Source: an uncultured Actinomycetes bacterium
GTDB taxonomy: Bacteria > Actinomycetota > Acidimicrobiia > Acidimicrobiales > RAAP-2
NCBI GenBank assembly: GCA_903893745.1
Contig: CAITNF010000009.1
Span: forward strand, 62,001 to 126,000
Length of the DNA stretch: 64,000 nt
Reading direction: 5' to 3'
In this document: in pieces, positions 25,033 to 35,330 of the stretch
Layout: each line of letters opens with the position of its first letter
Position numbering within the stretch: position 1 is the stretch's first letter
Translations under genes and position numbers: made by a program
The notes under the pieces: model-generated
Seen by the model: the letters and a program-made list of their open reading frames with translations, nothing else
Databases searched by the model: none
Told to the model about the DNA's origin: nothing

Positions 25033-27717
25033 ATGACAACTCCCTCCCTCAACAGTTTTTCCGCCAAGAAAACCCTCGAAGTCGGTGGTCGCTCGCTCAC
25101 GTATTTTTCACTCCAGACCGAGGCTCTCGAAGCTTTGGGCGTCAGTCGACTGCCCTATTCGATAAAAGTGCTTCTGGAAAATCTGCTGCGCCACGAAGAC
25201 GGGATTAAGGTCCGCGCCGCCGACATTGAAGCGCTGGTTCGCTGGGCGGATACCCCCACGCGACACGGTGAGGCCGCTGGTGATGACGCCCGAGAGATTG
25301 CCTTCACCCCCGAGCGCGTCTTGATGCAGGACCTCACTGGTGTGCCCGCCGTGGTCGACCTTGCTTCGATGCGCGACGCCATCATTGCCCTGGGTGGCGA
25401 TCCCAACAAGATCAACCCCCTCGTACCCGTGGAACTGGTTATCGACCACTCCGTCATCCTCGAACGCACCGGTACGCCCGACAGTTACGAACAGAACGTC
25501 CAGATCGAGTACGACCGCAACATCGAGCGCTACACCTTTTTGAAATGGGCGCAGAGTTCGTTCCAGCAGTTCCGCGTCGTGCCGCCGGGAATGGGCATCT
25601 GCCACCAGGTGAACCTCGAGCACTTGGCTCGCGTGGTCTTCGAACACGACGGCGTGGCCTACCTCGACACGGTGGTCGGAACCGACTCGCACACCACCAT
25701 GATTAATGGTCTGGGTGTACTCGGTTGGGGCGTCGGGGGTATTGAAGCCGAGGCCGGCATGTTGGGTCAGCCCACCTCCATGCTGATTCCGCCGGTCGTC
25801 GGACTTCGCCTATCGGGCGCCACGCGCGAAGGAGTCACCGCGACCGACGTCGTGCTCACCATTACCGAACTGCTCCGTGGTCACGGTGTAGTGGGCAAGT
25901 TTGTCGAGGCCTACGGCCCCGGGGTGAGTTCGCTCTCCCTCGAAACGCGCGCCACCATTGGCAACATGGCTCCCGAGTACGGGGCCACCTGTGCCATCTT
26001 TCCTATTGACCGCGTCACCCTTAATTACTTGGCCTTTACCGGTCGCCCCACGGCCCAGCTCGAACTGGTCGAGGCGTACGCCAAGGCGCAGGGAATTTGG
26101 CACGACCAATCAGCGGCTGAGCCGGTCTATTCGGAGTACGTCGAACTCGACCTGTCGAGCGTCGAACCGAGTCTCGCCGGTCCCAAGCGACCCCAAGACC
26201 GTGTCTCACTCGCCGGAGCGCGCGGCGCGTTTCGTGACGCGTTGGGTCGCGAACCCAAAGAGGTTGCCGGCGTCGAGGCGGCCGAGCACTTGCGTGACGG
26301 CGCGGTCACCGTGGCGGCGATTACCTCGTGTACCAATACTTCGAACCCCGCGGTGCTCGTTGCCGCCGGACTAGTGGCTCGACGAGCGGTGGCCCTCGGT
26401 CTGCGCGCCCAGCCCTGGGTGAAAACGTCACTGGCTCCGGGCAGTCGCGTAGTCATGGACTACCTCGAACGCGCAGAGCTCGTTGATCCCCTCGACCAGC
26501 TGGGCTTCTATCTGGCGGGCTTTGGCTGTACCACCTGCATTGGTAACACCGGTCCCCTGCTCGACGGGGTCTCCGAAGCAGTTAACGAACACGACCTTTC
26601 GGTGGTTTCAGTACTCTCGGGCAATCGCAACTTCGAAGGTCGTATTCACCCCGACGTCAAACAGAACTTCCTCGCGAGCCCCCCGCTCGTCGTGGCGTAC
26701 GCGATCGCGGGGACGATCGACATTGACCTGTCGAGTGAACCACTCGGCCTCAGTAGTGACGGCCAGCCCGTTTACTTAAAGGACCTGTGGCCCAGTGACG
26801 CCGAAGTTGCCGACGCCGTGCGCGCGGCGCTGACGCCAGAGATGTTTGAGGAGCGTTACGCCAGCGCCTTTAGTGGTGATGACCGCTGGCAGGCCGTACC
26901 CTCAACCAACGCCGTCACCTACGCGTGGGACGATGCCTCTACCTACGTGAAGTTGCCCCCGTACTTCGATGGTCTCACGATGACGCCCGGCACGGTGAGT
27001 GACCTAGTCGGTGCCCGGGTACTCGCCAAATTGGGTGATTCGGTCACGACCGACCACATCTCGCCCGCGGGCAATATTCGCCCGAACGTCCCCGCCGGTC
27101 TCTACCTCACCGACGGCGGCGTGGCGCGCGAAGACTTCAATAGTTACGGAACCCGACGCGGTAATCACGAAGTAATGGTGCGTGGAACGTTCGCCAACAT
27201 CCGTCTTCGTAATCAGATGGCCCCGGGCACCGAAGGTGGCGTGACAATCAAGCTGCCCGAAGGAACACCGATGTCAATCTTTGACGCGGCCGCCGCGTAC
27301 GCCAACGAGGGAACCCCACTCGTCGTACTCGGCGGCAAAGAGTACGGCAGTGGCTCGAGTCGTGACTGGGCCGCCAAGGGCACCAAACTGCTCGGCGTGC
27401 GCGCGGTACTCGTAGAAAGCTTCGAGCGAATTCACCGGTCGAATCTGGTCGGTATGGGCATCTTGCCCCTACAGTTCCAAGCCGGTGAATCGGCCGAGAC
27501 GTACCACCTCGACGGCACCGAACTCTTCGACGTGGGCGGGCTCGAACCGCTTAATCGCGGCGAGACCGTGGCCCTCGTACCCGTACGAGCAACCCGTAGC
27601 TACGGCGAACAGGTCGACTTTGAGGTTCGCCTTCGTATCGACACCCCCACCGAAGCTGACTACTACCGTCACGGTGGCGTACTGAATTTCGTGCTTCGCC
27701 AGTTGGCGGCGGGCTAG
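25033..27717 (+). CDS. acnA: Aconitate hydratase A
   Basis: Tricarboxylic acid cycle enzyme interconverting citrate and isocitrate, 894 residues, monomeric AcnA/IRP1-type. The three 4Fe-4S cysteines are visible at about 433 (SCTNTSNP), 499 and 502 ([11 protein letters not shown]). Other signatures are [23 protein letters not shown] in part ([13 protein letters not shown]), [11 protein letters not shown] and [15 protein letters not shown] of the swivelling domain 4. GAGG precedes the ATG. The last four bases are shared with the stop of the convergent SulP gene. Confidence 0.96.
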   Translation: MTTPSLNSFSAKKTLEVGGRSLTYFSLQTEALEALGVSRLPYSIKVLLENLLRHEDGIKVRAADIEALVRWADTPTRHGEAAGDDAREIAFTPERVLMQDLTGVPAVVDLASMRDAIIALGGDPNKINPLVPVELVIDHSVILERTGTPDSYEQNVQIEYDRNIERYTFLKWAQSSFQQFRVVPPGMGICHQVNLEHLARVVFEHDGVAYLDTVVGTDSHTTMINGLGVLGWGVGGIEAEAGMLGQPTSMLIPPVVGLRLSGATREGVTATDVVLTITELLRGHGVVGKFVEAYGPGVSSLSLETRATIGNMAPEYGATCAIFPIDRVTLNYLAFTGRPTAQLELVEAYAKAQGIWHDQSAAEPVYSEYVELDLSSVEPSLAGPKRPQDRVSLAGARGAFRDALGREPKEVAGVEAAEHLRDGAVTVAAITSCTNTSNPAVLVAAGLVARRAVALGLRAQPWVKTSLAPGSRVVMDYLERAELVDPLDQLGFYLAGFGCTTCIGNTGPLLDGVSEAVNEHDLSVVSVLSGNRNFEGRIHPDVKQNFLASPPLVVAYAIAGTIDIDLSSEPLGLSSDGQPVYLKDLWPSDAEVADAVRAALTPEMFEERYASAFSGDDRWQAVPSTNAVTYAWDDASTYVKLPPYFDGLTMTPGTVSDLVGARVLAKLGDSVTTDHISPAGNIRPNVPAGLYLTDGGVAREDFNSYGTRRGNHEVMVRGTFANIRLRNQMAPGTEGGVTIKLPEGTPMSIFDAAAAYANEGTPLVVLGGKEYGSGSSRDWAAKGTKLLGVRAVLVESFERIHRSNLVGMGILPLQFQAGESAETYHLDGTELFDVGGLEPLNRGETVALVPVRATRSYGEQVDFEVRLRIDTPTEADYYRHGGVLNFVLRQLAAG

Positions 27718-29423
27718 TCGTTCGTCGACGCGACCGCGTGGTTCACGGCCGCGTCCACGCTGTCAAAGATTTGAATATGAAGAAGGGTCGTTTCACGCGA
27801 CGACGTGAGCAGTTGGCGCACTGATTCGTTCGCTCGTGCCACTGACACCGTCATCGCGTCAGCCAGTAAATCATCCGCGACCGCGCGAAGCATCGCGAGA
27901 CCGGTGTAGTCAAGGTCAGCAATCGCCACCGCGTCAATGACCACGTGACGCGTCGCGTGATGCTGCGCTAACAGTCGGTAGAGTTCGCGACGAAAGGCCC
28001 CGACATTCGCAAAGTACAGCGATTCACCAAAGAGAACCGCGAGAACGTGGGCAACCCGATCCACGTCGTGCGTCGTGAGTGGCTCCCAACTCGTCGTCGC
28101 GTGACGCCGCCCTAGTTCCACCATGCGCGGACGCGACGAGTGCCACGTGCGGAGCAAGATTGCGAGTCCCACCGCGACGGCCAACCCAATCTGGACGCCC
28201 AAGATAATCACTCCGAGCGCACAGGTCAGGGCAACGAGTAGCTCCGCGCGACTGGTGCGAGCAATGGCCCGCAGCGTGGCAACTTTAATAAGACGACCCG
28301 CGACAAAGAGCAAGACACCGGCCAGCGCGGCCAGCGGAATCGCGTGGACGAATCGCGCGAGCGGCACGAGGACCAGAGCCCCCAGCCCCGCGACGAGCGC
28401 AACCATTTTGGTCCGGCCCCCCGCGAGGCTGACAATCATGGTGCGCGCGGGGCTCGCGTTCACCGGCATGGCGCCCGCGAGACCGGCCACGATGTTGGCC
28501 ACTCCAATGCCGACAAAATCTCGGTCAAGGTTTTGGGCGACGCCGATCTCATCGGCCACCGTTCGCGACGTTGCCGCGCTCTGGCTCACGATGACCACGA
28601 CGAGCGTCAACGCCGTCGTGACAATGGCACCCCATTCGTGGACGGAGAACCACCGCAGGCGCCACGACGGAGCCCCGACGACGACCGAACCAAGTTCCAC
28701 GACGCCGTGATGTGACAGTGACAACGTGGCACAGACCAGCGTGGCCCCGAGCACCGCCACGAGAGCTAGGGGCAGACGAGGTCGCCAGTGCTCCCCGATC
28801 ATCATGAGGAGCAGTGTGCCGAGCGCGAGTAGCACTGTCCACGAGTTCGCGTGGTTGAGTTGATGGCTCAGCGCACTGAGCCGTGACCAGACTGACGATC
28901 CTCGCGACACCACACCCAGAACCTGCGGGAGCTGATGAATCATGATGATGACGCCGATGCCACTCATGAAACCAGCGATAATGGGCAGCGAAAGAAAATC
29001 GGCCAGCCAGCCCAACTTCAAGACCCCCACCGCCACGACCATGATTCCAGTCACCACCGCGCAGGCCGCGACGAGGGCGAGGTACGCGGCCGAGTTTCCC
29101 AAGGCCAGATGCAACAGTGCCACGGCGAAGAGCGGCGCGATGGTCGAGTCGGCGCCAATCGAAAGAATGGGATTTGCCCCGACCACAACGAAGACCAACG
29201 TCGCCGCGATAAAGGCGATCATCGCCGTGAACGCGGGCACCGAGGCCAGCTGGGCCGTCGCTAGCTGCTCAGGAATCGCGAGAGCCAGCAAGGTGATACC
29301 GGCAACGAGCTCACCCAAGAGATTCTCTCGCGTGAGTCCGAGCAGCGTCTGGCGCCATCCGTGCGCGGCGACACGCTGGCTGACGGGCGTTCTCGGGGAA
29401 GCTCGCTTCGAGCTTTTACTCAC
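27714..29423 (-). CDS. SulP-family anion transporter with STAS domain
   Basis: Membrane transporter of 569 residues with about ten to twelve hydrophobic segments (residues 35-420) and a cytoplasmic STAS domain at the end ([17 protein letters not shown]). The N-terminal transport-domain motif [19 protein letters not shown] replaces the usual VGLLLIPQSMAYA form. Substrates in the family include sulfate, bicarbonate and other small anions; the sequence does not decide. Stop codon is interlocked with that of acnA (CTAG at 27714-27717). Confidence 0.85.
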   Translation of the reverse strand: MSKSSKRASPRTPVSQRVAAHGWRQTLLGLTRENLLGELVAGITLLALAIPEQLATAQLASVPAFTAMIAFIAATLVFVVVGANPILSIGADSTIAPLFAVALLHLALGNSAAYLALVAACAVVTGIMVVAVGVLKLGWLADFLSLPIIAGFMSGIGVIIMIHQLPQVLGVVSRGSSVWSRLSALSHQLNHANSWTVLLALGTLLLMMIGEHWRPRLPLALVAVLGATLVCATLSLSHHGVVELGSVVVGAPSWRLRWFSVHEWGAIVTTALTLVVVIVSQSAATSRTVADEIGVAQNLDRDFVGIGVANIVAGLAGAMPVNASPARTMIVSLAGGRTKMVALVAGLGALVLVPLARFVHAIPLAALAGVLLFVAGRLIKVATLRAIARTSRAELLVALTCALGVIILGVQIGLAVAVGLAILLRTWHSSRPRMVELGRRHATTSWEPLTTHDVDRVAHVLAVLFGESLYFANVGAFRRELYRLLAQHHATRHVVIDAVAIADLDYTGLAMLRAVADDLLADAMTVSVARANESVRQLLTSSRETTLLHIQIFDSVDAAVNHAVASTND

Positions 29424-29461
29424 AGTTCGACCTTACGACGCGCACTGCACGTCGCGCCACG

Positions 29462-30205
29462 TCACGCGGTCGCGACGACCTTGAAGCCTTCCGCGAGACG
29501 TTTCTTGCCCAGTCCGGCGTTCTTCGCGGTCGTGCGTGACCAAGTGCGCAACATTTCTTCGAGATCTTCACGATGTCCAACTTGACTCTCGTGACGCGTC
29601 AGCGCGGCGTGCTTGAGGTGAAAGACGTCGGTAATGTCCACCACCATTGAAGGCGGACTCGCCGATAGCCAGACCTGGGGCACGACGTGTGGGGCGAAAC
29701 CTTCGCGCACGAGTTCGGGGAAGGCGTGGGGGTTACGCGCGTCGGGGTAGATCGCTCGCATCGTTGCTTCGCCAGCCGCCAAGTGGTCCGGGTGGCTCGC
29801 GAAGATTCGTTCCCAGTTGCGCTCCGGGTTTTGGGTAATAACCAAGTCGGGTCGGTGCGTTCGAATCACCCGAGTAATTTCGCGGCGCAGTAACAGTGTG
29901 GGTTCAACCTGTCCATCGGGCCAACGTAGGAACGTGAGGTTCGTGACCCCTACTTCGGCGGCGGCGGCACGCTGCTCGGCTTCACGCAGCGCGGCGCGCT
30001 CTTCTTTCGTGTGCGTCGAGTCGTCGCCACCGGCGTCACCCGAGGTCACCAGACAGTAGGCAACGTCGACACCGTGCGAAGTCAAAATTGCAATAGTCCC
30101 GGCTGAGCCAAAGTCAATGTCGTCCGGATGCGCCACCACGACCAGCGCTCTCTTAATGGAGCCATCGTAGGAAAAGACGTCCGTCGTTACTTTTTTCTTG
30201 CTCAT
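29462..30205 (-). CDS. PIG-L/LmbE-family zinc deacetylase
   Basis: Putative zinc-dependent N-deacetylase of 247 residues. AHPDDIDFGSAGT carries the metal-binding AHPDD motif, and SHPDHL the third ligand region. The family includes MshB and Mca of the mycothiol pathway, but this protein is shorter and lacks their C-terminal features, so an N-acetyl-sugar or other amide substrate is equally possible. It overlaps the upstream helicase stop by 4 nt and is probably co-translated with it. The last residues are basic (GLGKKRL). Confidence 0.8.
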   Translation of the reverse strand: MSKKKVTTDVFSYDGSIKRALVVVAHPDDIDFGSAGTIAILTSHGVDVAYCLVTSGDAGGDDSTHTKEERAALREAEQRAAAAEVGVTNLTFLRWPDGQVEPTLLLRREITRVIRTHRPDLVITQNPERNWERIFASHPDHLAAGEATMRAIYPDARNPHAFPELVREGFAPHVVPQVWLSASPPSMVVDITDVFHLKHAALTRHESQVGHREDLEEMLRTWSRTTAKNAGLGKKRLAEGFKVVATA

Positions 30206-31521
30206 AGTACCGAGTCCACCATGGTTGGCTCCCAGTTCGCCAGGTCCTTTAGTCGAGCGTCATTCGAGAAGACCTCAACGATGGGGCGCTTTAACGCCAA
30301 ACGTCGCATGATGATCTCGGCCTCAACGATTTGATTCCAGAGCAGTAGTGAGACCACCACACCCGTTGAACCGGCTCGCGCCGTGCGCCCCGAACGGTGC
30401 AGATAGGCCTTGTGGTCCTCGGGCGGATCAAAGTGCATTACGCAGTCGACCCCGTCAATGTGGAGTCCTCGCGCGGCGACGTCAGTCGCGACCAGCACGG
30501 GCAGCTTCTCCGCAGCGAAATCGGCCAACGCCTTTTCGCGCTGATTCTGACGTAGGTCACCGTGAATTGCCGCGGCGACCAGTCCCTCTTTTTGTAGCTG
30601 CTCAACCAATCGGTCCGCCCCACGCTTGGTGCGACAGAAGATGATGGTCTTATCGAACGAATTACAGATGGTGGCGGCGACCTTGATACGGTCCATTTGG
30701 TGCACGTTCAAGAAGTGGTGCACCATCTGCGACACGGTCTGTGAATCACTCGCGACTTCGTGAAAGACCGGATCGGTCAAGTAGCGCTTGACGAGACGGT
30801 CAATCGCTCCATCGAGGGTCGCCGAAAAGAGCAGTGTTTGGTGCGGGTGTTCGGCGATCCGTCGCAGAACCCACTCGACTTGGGGCATGAAGCCCATATC
30901 GGCCATGCGGTCGGCCTCGTCCAGCACCAACACGTCAAGCCCTTCGACGTTCAGTTCGCCACGGTCGCCGAGGTCAATAAGGCGTCCCGGCGTCGCAATG
31001 ATGACGTCGCTACCCTTGCGCAGTGATTTGATCTGTCGTTCAATGTCGGCGCCACCGTAGACGGCGTTCACGTGCAGACCCAACGCCTGACCGAGCGGCT
31101 CGAGAACCTCGTGCACTTGGACGGCGAGTTCGCGTGTAGGCAACAAGACCAGTCCGCGCGGCCGCGCGGGACCACTCCCGCTTCCCAGAGGGACGGGGCT
31201 GTCGGCGACGCGCTGGAGCATGGGCAGCCCAAAGCCCAGCGTCTTACCGGAACCAGTTTTTGCCTTGCCACAGACGTCACGACCCGCGAGCGCGTCATGA
31301 ATAGTCATGGCCTGAATTGGAAAGGCGGTGGTGATCTTCTGACTGGCGAGCACCGCACAAAGATCGGGGTGCACTCCTAATTCAACGAAGGTCTTGTTGG
31401 TGGCGTATAAATCGGTCACCGACGTTGTGGACTCATGGGTTTCACTACTCACGGAACTACGGTCTTTTCTCGGTTGGACCCGGAACCGGCGTTCGAAAGT
31501 GTGGGCCCAAGCCCTCGTCAT
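30202..31521 (-). CDS. DEAD-box ATP-dependent RNA helicase
   Basis: RNA helicase of about 410-439 residues. Motifs in order: Q-motif FPIQAMTI, Walker A AKTGSGKT, PTRELAVQV, TPGRLIDL, DEAD (VLDEADRMADMGF), SAT, FCRTKRGADRL, TDVAARGLHIDGV, and HRSGRTARAG. No glycine-rich C-terminal tail. Start is uncertain: the ATG at 31521 lies in a basic stretch with no clear ribosome binding site, and an in-frame GTG near 31452 (SSETHES) would remove 23 residues. Divergent from the Bcp peroxiredoxin gene. Confidence 0.9.
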   Translation of the reverse strand: MTRAWAHTFERRFRVQPRKDRSSVSSETHESTTSVTDLYATNKTFVELGVHPDLCAVLASQKITTAFPIQAMTIHDALAGRDVCGKAKTGSGKTLGFGLPMLQRVADSPVPLGSGSGPARPRGLVLLPTRELAVQVHEVLEPLGQALGLHVNAVYGGADIERQIKSLRKGSDVIIATPGRLIDLGDRGELNVEGLDVLVLDEADRMADMGFMPQVEWVLRRIAEHPHQTLLFSATLDGAIDRLVKRYLTDPVFHEVASDSQTVSQMVHHFLNVHQMDRIKVAATICNSFDKTIIFCRTKRGADRLVEQLQKEGLVAAAIHGDLRQNQREKALADFAAEKLPVLVATDVAARGLHIDGVDCVMHFDPPEDHKAYLHRSGRTARAGSTGVVVSLLLWNQIVEAEIIMRRLALKRPIVEVFSNDARLKDLANWEPTMVDSVL

Positions 31522-31583
31522 GGAGCTTCTTCTCTAGTCTAGGGGCGCGGCCACCAAGGTCACCTCATTACGAAGGAGTCCCT

Positions 31584-32048
31584 ATGACACGGCTAATCGT
31601 TGGATCAACCGCACCAAACTTCACGTTGCCCGACCAAGCGGGTCGACCAGTGTCGCTGCGCGACTTCGCGGGCCAGCGAGTGGTGCTCTACTGCTACCCC
31701 GCCGACGATACGCCCGGTTGCACCACCGAAGCCTGCCAATTCAACGACGAGTTAGCCAGTTTTAAGAAGTTGCGCGTGACGGTGCTCGGCCTGTCGCCCG
31801 ACGACGCTGGCTCGCACGCGGCCTTTCGAAAGAAGTACGGACTCGACTTCACGTTGCTGAGCGACCTCGACAAAAAAGTCATGACGAAGTACGGCGCGTA
31901 CGGCGAAAAGATGCTCTACGGCAAAAAAGTAATCGGCGTGATTCGCTCGACCTTCGTGATCGGTCCGACCGGAAAGCTCGAACACGTCTGGTACGGCCCG
32001 CGCACTAACGGCCACGCGGCGAGAGTGCTCGCGACGCTCGCTGACTAA
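31584..32048 (+). CDS. bcp: Thioredoxin-dependent peroxiredoxin, Bcp type
   Basis: Cytoplasmic peroxidase reducing hydroperoxides, 154 residues. Peroxidatic and resolving cysteines are C46 and C51 (TPGCTTEAC), the atypical two-cysteine arrangement of Bcp/PrxQ. The start at 31584 has AAGGAG five bases upstream; the ORF extends 53 codons further up but that part is antisense to the helicase start. Its stop is interlocked with dedA. Confidence 0.93.
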   Translation: MTRLIVGSTAPNFTLPDQAGRPVSLRDFAGQRVVLYCYPADDTPGCTTEACQFNDELASFKKLRVTVLGLSPDDAGSHAAFRKKYGLDFTLLSDLDKKVMTKYGAYGEKMLYGKKVIGVIRSTFVIGPTGKLEHVWYGPRTNGHAARVLATLAD

Positions 32049-32653
32049 CTCGAGTGGTGACGACGCACCGTGCGAAGGCGGTGCCAAAAGCCCCAGGCCA
32101 GTAAGAGCACGATGATGATAATCATCGGCGTCTGCGCGGCGTGAAAATCTTTGCTGACGCGCTGCCAATTCGAACCGGCCCCGTAACCAAGTCCCGCGAG
32201 CAGTGAGACCCACACCGCCGACCCCACGAGGGTGAGAATCGCGAAAGGTCCTCGACGCATCTCCGCGATGCCGGCGGGTACCGAAATTGCACTGCGCACG
32301 ACTGGCAGCACTCGACCAACCAGCACCGAGATCGATCCGTACTTCGCGAACCACCGCTCCGCTGCGTCCAAGTCCTTGTGGGTGAGCAGTATCCATTTGC
32401 CCCAGCGATCAACAATGGTTCGCCCGGCGGTTCGACCTATTTCGTAGGCGATGATCGAGCCGACCAACGACCCCAGGGTGCCAATGAGAATCACTGCCCA
32501 AAGAGAGAATTGGGCGTGCCCCGTGACGGCAGTAGTGCACAACGCCCCGGCAAAGCCAAAGGTCACCTCCGACGGGATGGGTGCACAGGCCGACTCAATG
32601 ATCGACAGCACGATTAAGGCGAAGTAACCGTAGTTTTGGACGAATGACTGCAT
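32045..32653 (-). CDS. DedA-family membrane protein
   Basis: Integral membrane protein of 202 residues with about five hydrophobic segments. Family motifs are PIPSEVTFGFAGAL, GSLVGSIIAYEIGRTAG (part: IAYEIGRTAG), and FAKYGSISVLVGRVLPVVRS with the GRFxPxxR element, then SVPAGIAEM. DedA proteins help recycle polyprenyl-phosphate or move lipids across the membrane and support the proton-motive force. Convergent with bcp, sharing four bases. Confidence 0.9.
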   Translation of the reverse strand: MQSFVQNYGYFALIVLSIIESACAPIPSEVTFGFAGALCTTAVTGHAQFSLWAVILIGTLGSLVGSIIAYEIGRTAGRTIVDRWGKWILLTHKDLDAAERWFAKYGSISVLVGRVLPVVRSAISVPAGIAEMRRGPFAILTLVGSAVWVSLLAGLGYGAGSNWQRVSKDFHAAQTPMIIIIVLLLAWGFWHRLRTVRRHHSS

Positions 32654-32706
32654 AGGTCAAGTCTCGCCGACGAGCGGACCCGTACCCGACACCTTTGACA
32701 AAATTC

Positions 32707-33492
32707 TTATTTTTGGTGGCGCGAGCACCAGTACGTGGTTCGCCCCCCCACCGTGGCACTGCGCATGGGCGCACCGTCGCGAGGACAGTGGCCGCCCGGG
32801 AATCGGGCCTCCATGTGATCGCCGGTGTGCGAACCCCCGCGGCGTCCCAGCGTGCGCATGGTCTGGGTAAAGGCGCGATACAGCGCCGCGCGCTGCGCCG
32901 CGCTGAGTGTGCCCGTGGGCGTTCGTGGATCAATACCAGCTCGAAAGAGCATTTCGTCACCGAGCAGATTGCCCACGCCCGCTACCGATGACTGATCGAG
33001 CAACCGTGCCTTGATTGCGGGCCCGTCGCCGCGTTCACTGTGCACGGCTCGGTCGAACTGCGCTCGCGTGAGTGACAACGCGTCCGGTCCGAGCACGTCC
33101 AGGTCGGGATCGATCTCCACCCGTGCGAGTCGACGAGGATCATGCACAACGAGTTGACGGCCGTCGTCAAATTCGAGACCGGCGCGAATCCACTTGGCTT
33201 GATAAGTGTGTGGTCCGTAGAAAAGACCGTCGAGACCGGCGTCACTATCGAGCAGCAAGACCCCCGTCATGCCAAATCGCATACCGAGCGTGACGCCACT
33301 CGTTTCGAGGACCAGCAATTTTCCTCGACGCGCGGCGCGCGTGAGGGTCAGTCCCTTGACGGTGCGCGCCCAAGCCGATGGGTTAGTAAGTTTCTTTGCG
33401 GCCAGCGCGTCGCTCCAACCTCGCGACACGGTGGCCCCCACTACTCGCTCCGCGAGCTGTCGGTAACTCTCAATTTCCAGTACTTCGGGCAC
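32707..33492 (-). CDS. Fpg/Nei-family DNA glycosylase
   Basis: Base-excision repair glycosylase of 261 residues. GTG start at 33492 gives the obligatory N-terminal Pro2-Glu3 (MPEVLEIESY), the catalytic nucleophile pair; a much longer ORF running upstream is antisense to the FrhB-like gene. Beta-hairpin lysine region AARRGKLLVLE, helix-two-turn-helix QSSVAGVGNLLGDEMLFRAGI in part (GVGNLLGDE) and a C-terminal zinc finger. The finger is non-canonical: CPRD and CSRH replace two CxxC pairs, with an extra histidine just before (GGHC). Whether it prefers oxidised purines (MutM) or pyrimidines (Nei) is not decidable here. Divergent from the next gene, 54 nt between starts. Confidence 0.85.
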   Translation of the reverse strand: MPEVLEIESYRQLAERVVGATVSRGWSDALAAKKLTNPSAWARTVKGLTLTRAARRGKLLVLETSGVTLGMRFGMTGVLLLDSDAGLDGLFYGPHTYQAKWIRAGLEFDDGRQLVVHDPRRLARVEIDPDLDVLGPDALSLTRAQFDRAVHSERGDGPAIKARLLDQSSVAGVGNLLGDEMLFRAGIDPRTPTGTLSAAQRAALYRAFTQTMRTLGRRGGSHTGDHMEARFPGGHCPRDGAPMRSATVGGRTTYWCSRHQK

Positions 33493-33546
33493 GCGCGGAA
33501 GCGTACCGGCCGGCGCACCATCACCGCGATTCACTAAGGTTGAGGG

Positions 33547-34671
33547 GTGGCCATCGAAAAACCCCAGTGGCGCGAGCTCTTCAGCGAAGTCGTCACCTCG
33601 GGTCTTTGCACGGGCTGCGCGGCCTGCGTGGTCGCCTGCCCTCACCCGGTACTCGATTACAACAGTGACAACGGGGTCTATCGCCCGTGGCATCTCGATA
33701 TCGACGGTGGGCCCGACAACTGCACCCACGGACTCAAGGGCTGCACCATGTGCACCAGAGCCTGTCCACGCTTTCGCAACTGGGAGAGTGAAATTGACGT
33801 GCACCGCTTCGCTCGAGAGCGAACCGACGACGAGGTCTACGGCATTGGCGACGTGCTGCTGGCTCGCGCCAGCGACCACGAGCTGATTCAAGAAGGCCAA
33901 GACGGGGGCTTCGTGTCGGCCCTCTTGATCTACGCCCTCGAACACGACATCATCGACGCCGCGCTCGTCAGTGGTCTCGAAGGTGACGGCTCCACCTGGC
34001 GAGCCGAGCCTCGAGTGGCGCGCACGCGCGCCGACGTGATTGAAACCGCCAAGTCGCGCTACACCTACAGCGCGAACCTCCTCGCCTACCCCGAAGCCGC
34101 CGAAGGTGGCGCCGAACGCATCGCCCTCGTGGGTATGGGCTGCATGGCGTCCGCGCCCGGCGCCATGCAGACGCGAAAGGCCGGAAAAATTGCTCGCCGG
34201 TTGAGCCTCACGATTGGTCTGCTGTGCTCCAAAACGTTCGACGACTCGATTTTCGAAGAACTCTTTGAAGCCAAATATCAGATCAAGCGAGCCGACATCG
34301 TCAAGATGAACATCAAAGGTGTCTTTCAACTTTGGACTCGCGACGGAGGCTTTCACGAGGTTCCCCTGAAAGAGGCCCACGCCTACACGCGCGAAGGTTG
34401 CAACCAATGCCCGGACTTCGCGGCTGAACACGCGGACATTTCGGCCGGCGGCATTGGCGCCTTTGGCGACTGGACACTCGTCATCGTGCGGACCGATCAA
34501 GGTCGGGCCCTCGTCGACGCGATGAAGAACGAGGGGCTCATTGAAACGCGACCGGGCGACGACGATCCCGGTGCCGTAGCGCTCTTGCACAAACTCGCCA
34601 CACTCTCGCGTAAACGGTGGCCCGCGGACGCGCCACCAGGACCTCGACGCATCCCGGTTATCTCGTCCTAA
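33547..34671 (+). CDS. FrhB-like coenzyme F420 hydrogenase/dehydrogenase beta-subunit family protein
   Basis: Iron-sulfur flavoprotein homologous to the F420-interacting beta subunits, 374 residues. Two ferredoxin-like motifs are at the N-terminus: CTGCAACVVAC (C-x2-C-x2-C-x3-C) and a second with CTMCTRACPRF. A third cysteine group occurs near residue 285 (EGCNQCPDFAAEHADIS). The family oxidises or reduces F420 or handles other two-electron hydride carriers. GTG at 33547 with AAGG eleven bases upstream. The organism also encodes an LLM F420 enzyme in this window, which supports F420 use. Exact reaction partner unknown. Confidence 0.85.
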   Translation: MAIEKPQWRELFSEVVTSGLCTGCAACVVACPHPVLDYNSDNGVYRPWHLDIDGGPDNCTHGLKGCTMCTRACPRFRNWESEIDVHRFARERTDDEVYGIGDVLLARASDHELIQEGQDGGFVSALLIYALEHDIIDAALVSGLEGDGSTWRAEPRVARTRADVIETAKSRYTYSANLLAYPEAAEGGAERIALVGMGCMASAPGAMQTRKAGKIARRLSLTIGLLCSKTFDDSIFEELFEAKYQIKRADIVKMNIKGVFQLWTRDGGFHEVPLKEAHAYTREGCNQCPDFAAEHADISAGGIGAFGDWTLVIVRTDQGRALVDAMKNEGLIETRPGDDDPGAVALLHKLATLSRKRWPADAPPGPRRIPVISS

Positions 34672-34691
34672 GTCGCCGTTAGAGTCACTGC

Positions 34692-35330
34692 ATGGCGCGT
34701 CGACCAACTTTCACCACGGTCCTGCTCGTTCGTCATGGCGTCACCACCACGACCGGAACGATTCTGCCCGGACGAGCACCGGGTCTGCACCTCGCGCCGC
34801 GTGGCACGACCCAAGCGACGCAAGTGGCCGAACGACTTCGCGGCCTGGCGAACAAGCCCGTCGCGCTCTACGTCTCGCCCCTCGAGCGCACTCGTGAAAC
34901 CGCCGCGCCCATTGCTAAGGCTCTCGGCCTTCGCGCCACGGTCGAGCGTGGTCTGCTCGAAGCAGACTTTGGAACGTGGACGGGGAAGAAACTCAGCGTG
35001 CTGAGCGCCAAGCCCGAGTGGCGAGCGGTGCAACACGCACCCAGCACTTTTCGATTCCCCGATGGCGAGTCCTTTAGTGAGATGCAGTCACGTATGTGGT
35101 CAACGATCGAACGTCTCGCCGCCAAGCACCGCAACCGCACCATCGTGCTCGTCAGTCACGCCGACCCGATTAAGGCCGTAGTGACCCAGGCCCAAGGTGT
35201 GCCCCTGGACCTCTTTCAGCGAACGGTCATCTCACCGTGCTCGATTAGCGCAATTGCCTTTACTGATAGCACCCCGGTCGTGTTGTGCGTGAACAACACG
35301 GGATCGCTCAAGGAGTTAATGCCCTCGTGA
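34692..35330 (+). CDS. Histidine phosphatase, MSMEG_4193-type putative phosphomutase
   Basis: Histidine phosphatase superfamily protein of 212 residues. The catalytic RHG is in LLVRHGVTTTTG, with LERTRETAAPIA, EADFGTWTGKKL and the distal VLVSHADPIKAV histidine. The start ATG at 34692 begins MARRPTF. It heads a conserved actinobacterial trio (MSMEG_4193-type, DUF3090, SCO1664-type) that in mycobacteria lies near mshC. Substrate unknown; the family assignment comes from context and motif order. Confidence 0.88.
   Translation: MARRPTFTTVLLVRHGVTTTTGTILPGRAPGLHLAPRGTTQATQVAERLRGLANKPVALYVSPLERTRETAAPIAKALGLRATVERGLLEADFGTWTGKKLSVLSAKPEWRAVQHAPSTFRFPDGESFSEMQSRMWSTIERLAAKHRNRTIVLVSHADPIKAVVTQAQGVPLDLFQRTVISPCSISAIAFTDSTPVVLCVNNTGSLKELMPS

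Noticed and set aside
33493-34707. Upstream 400-codon extension of the Fpg/Nei ORF
   Set aside because: It is exactly antisense to the FrhB-like gene, and the glycosylase needs Pro-Glu directly after its start, which GTG 33492 provides.
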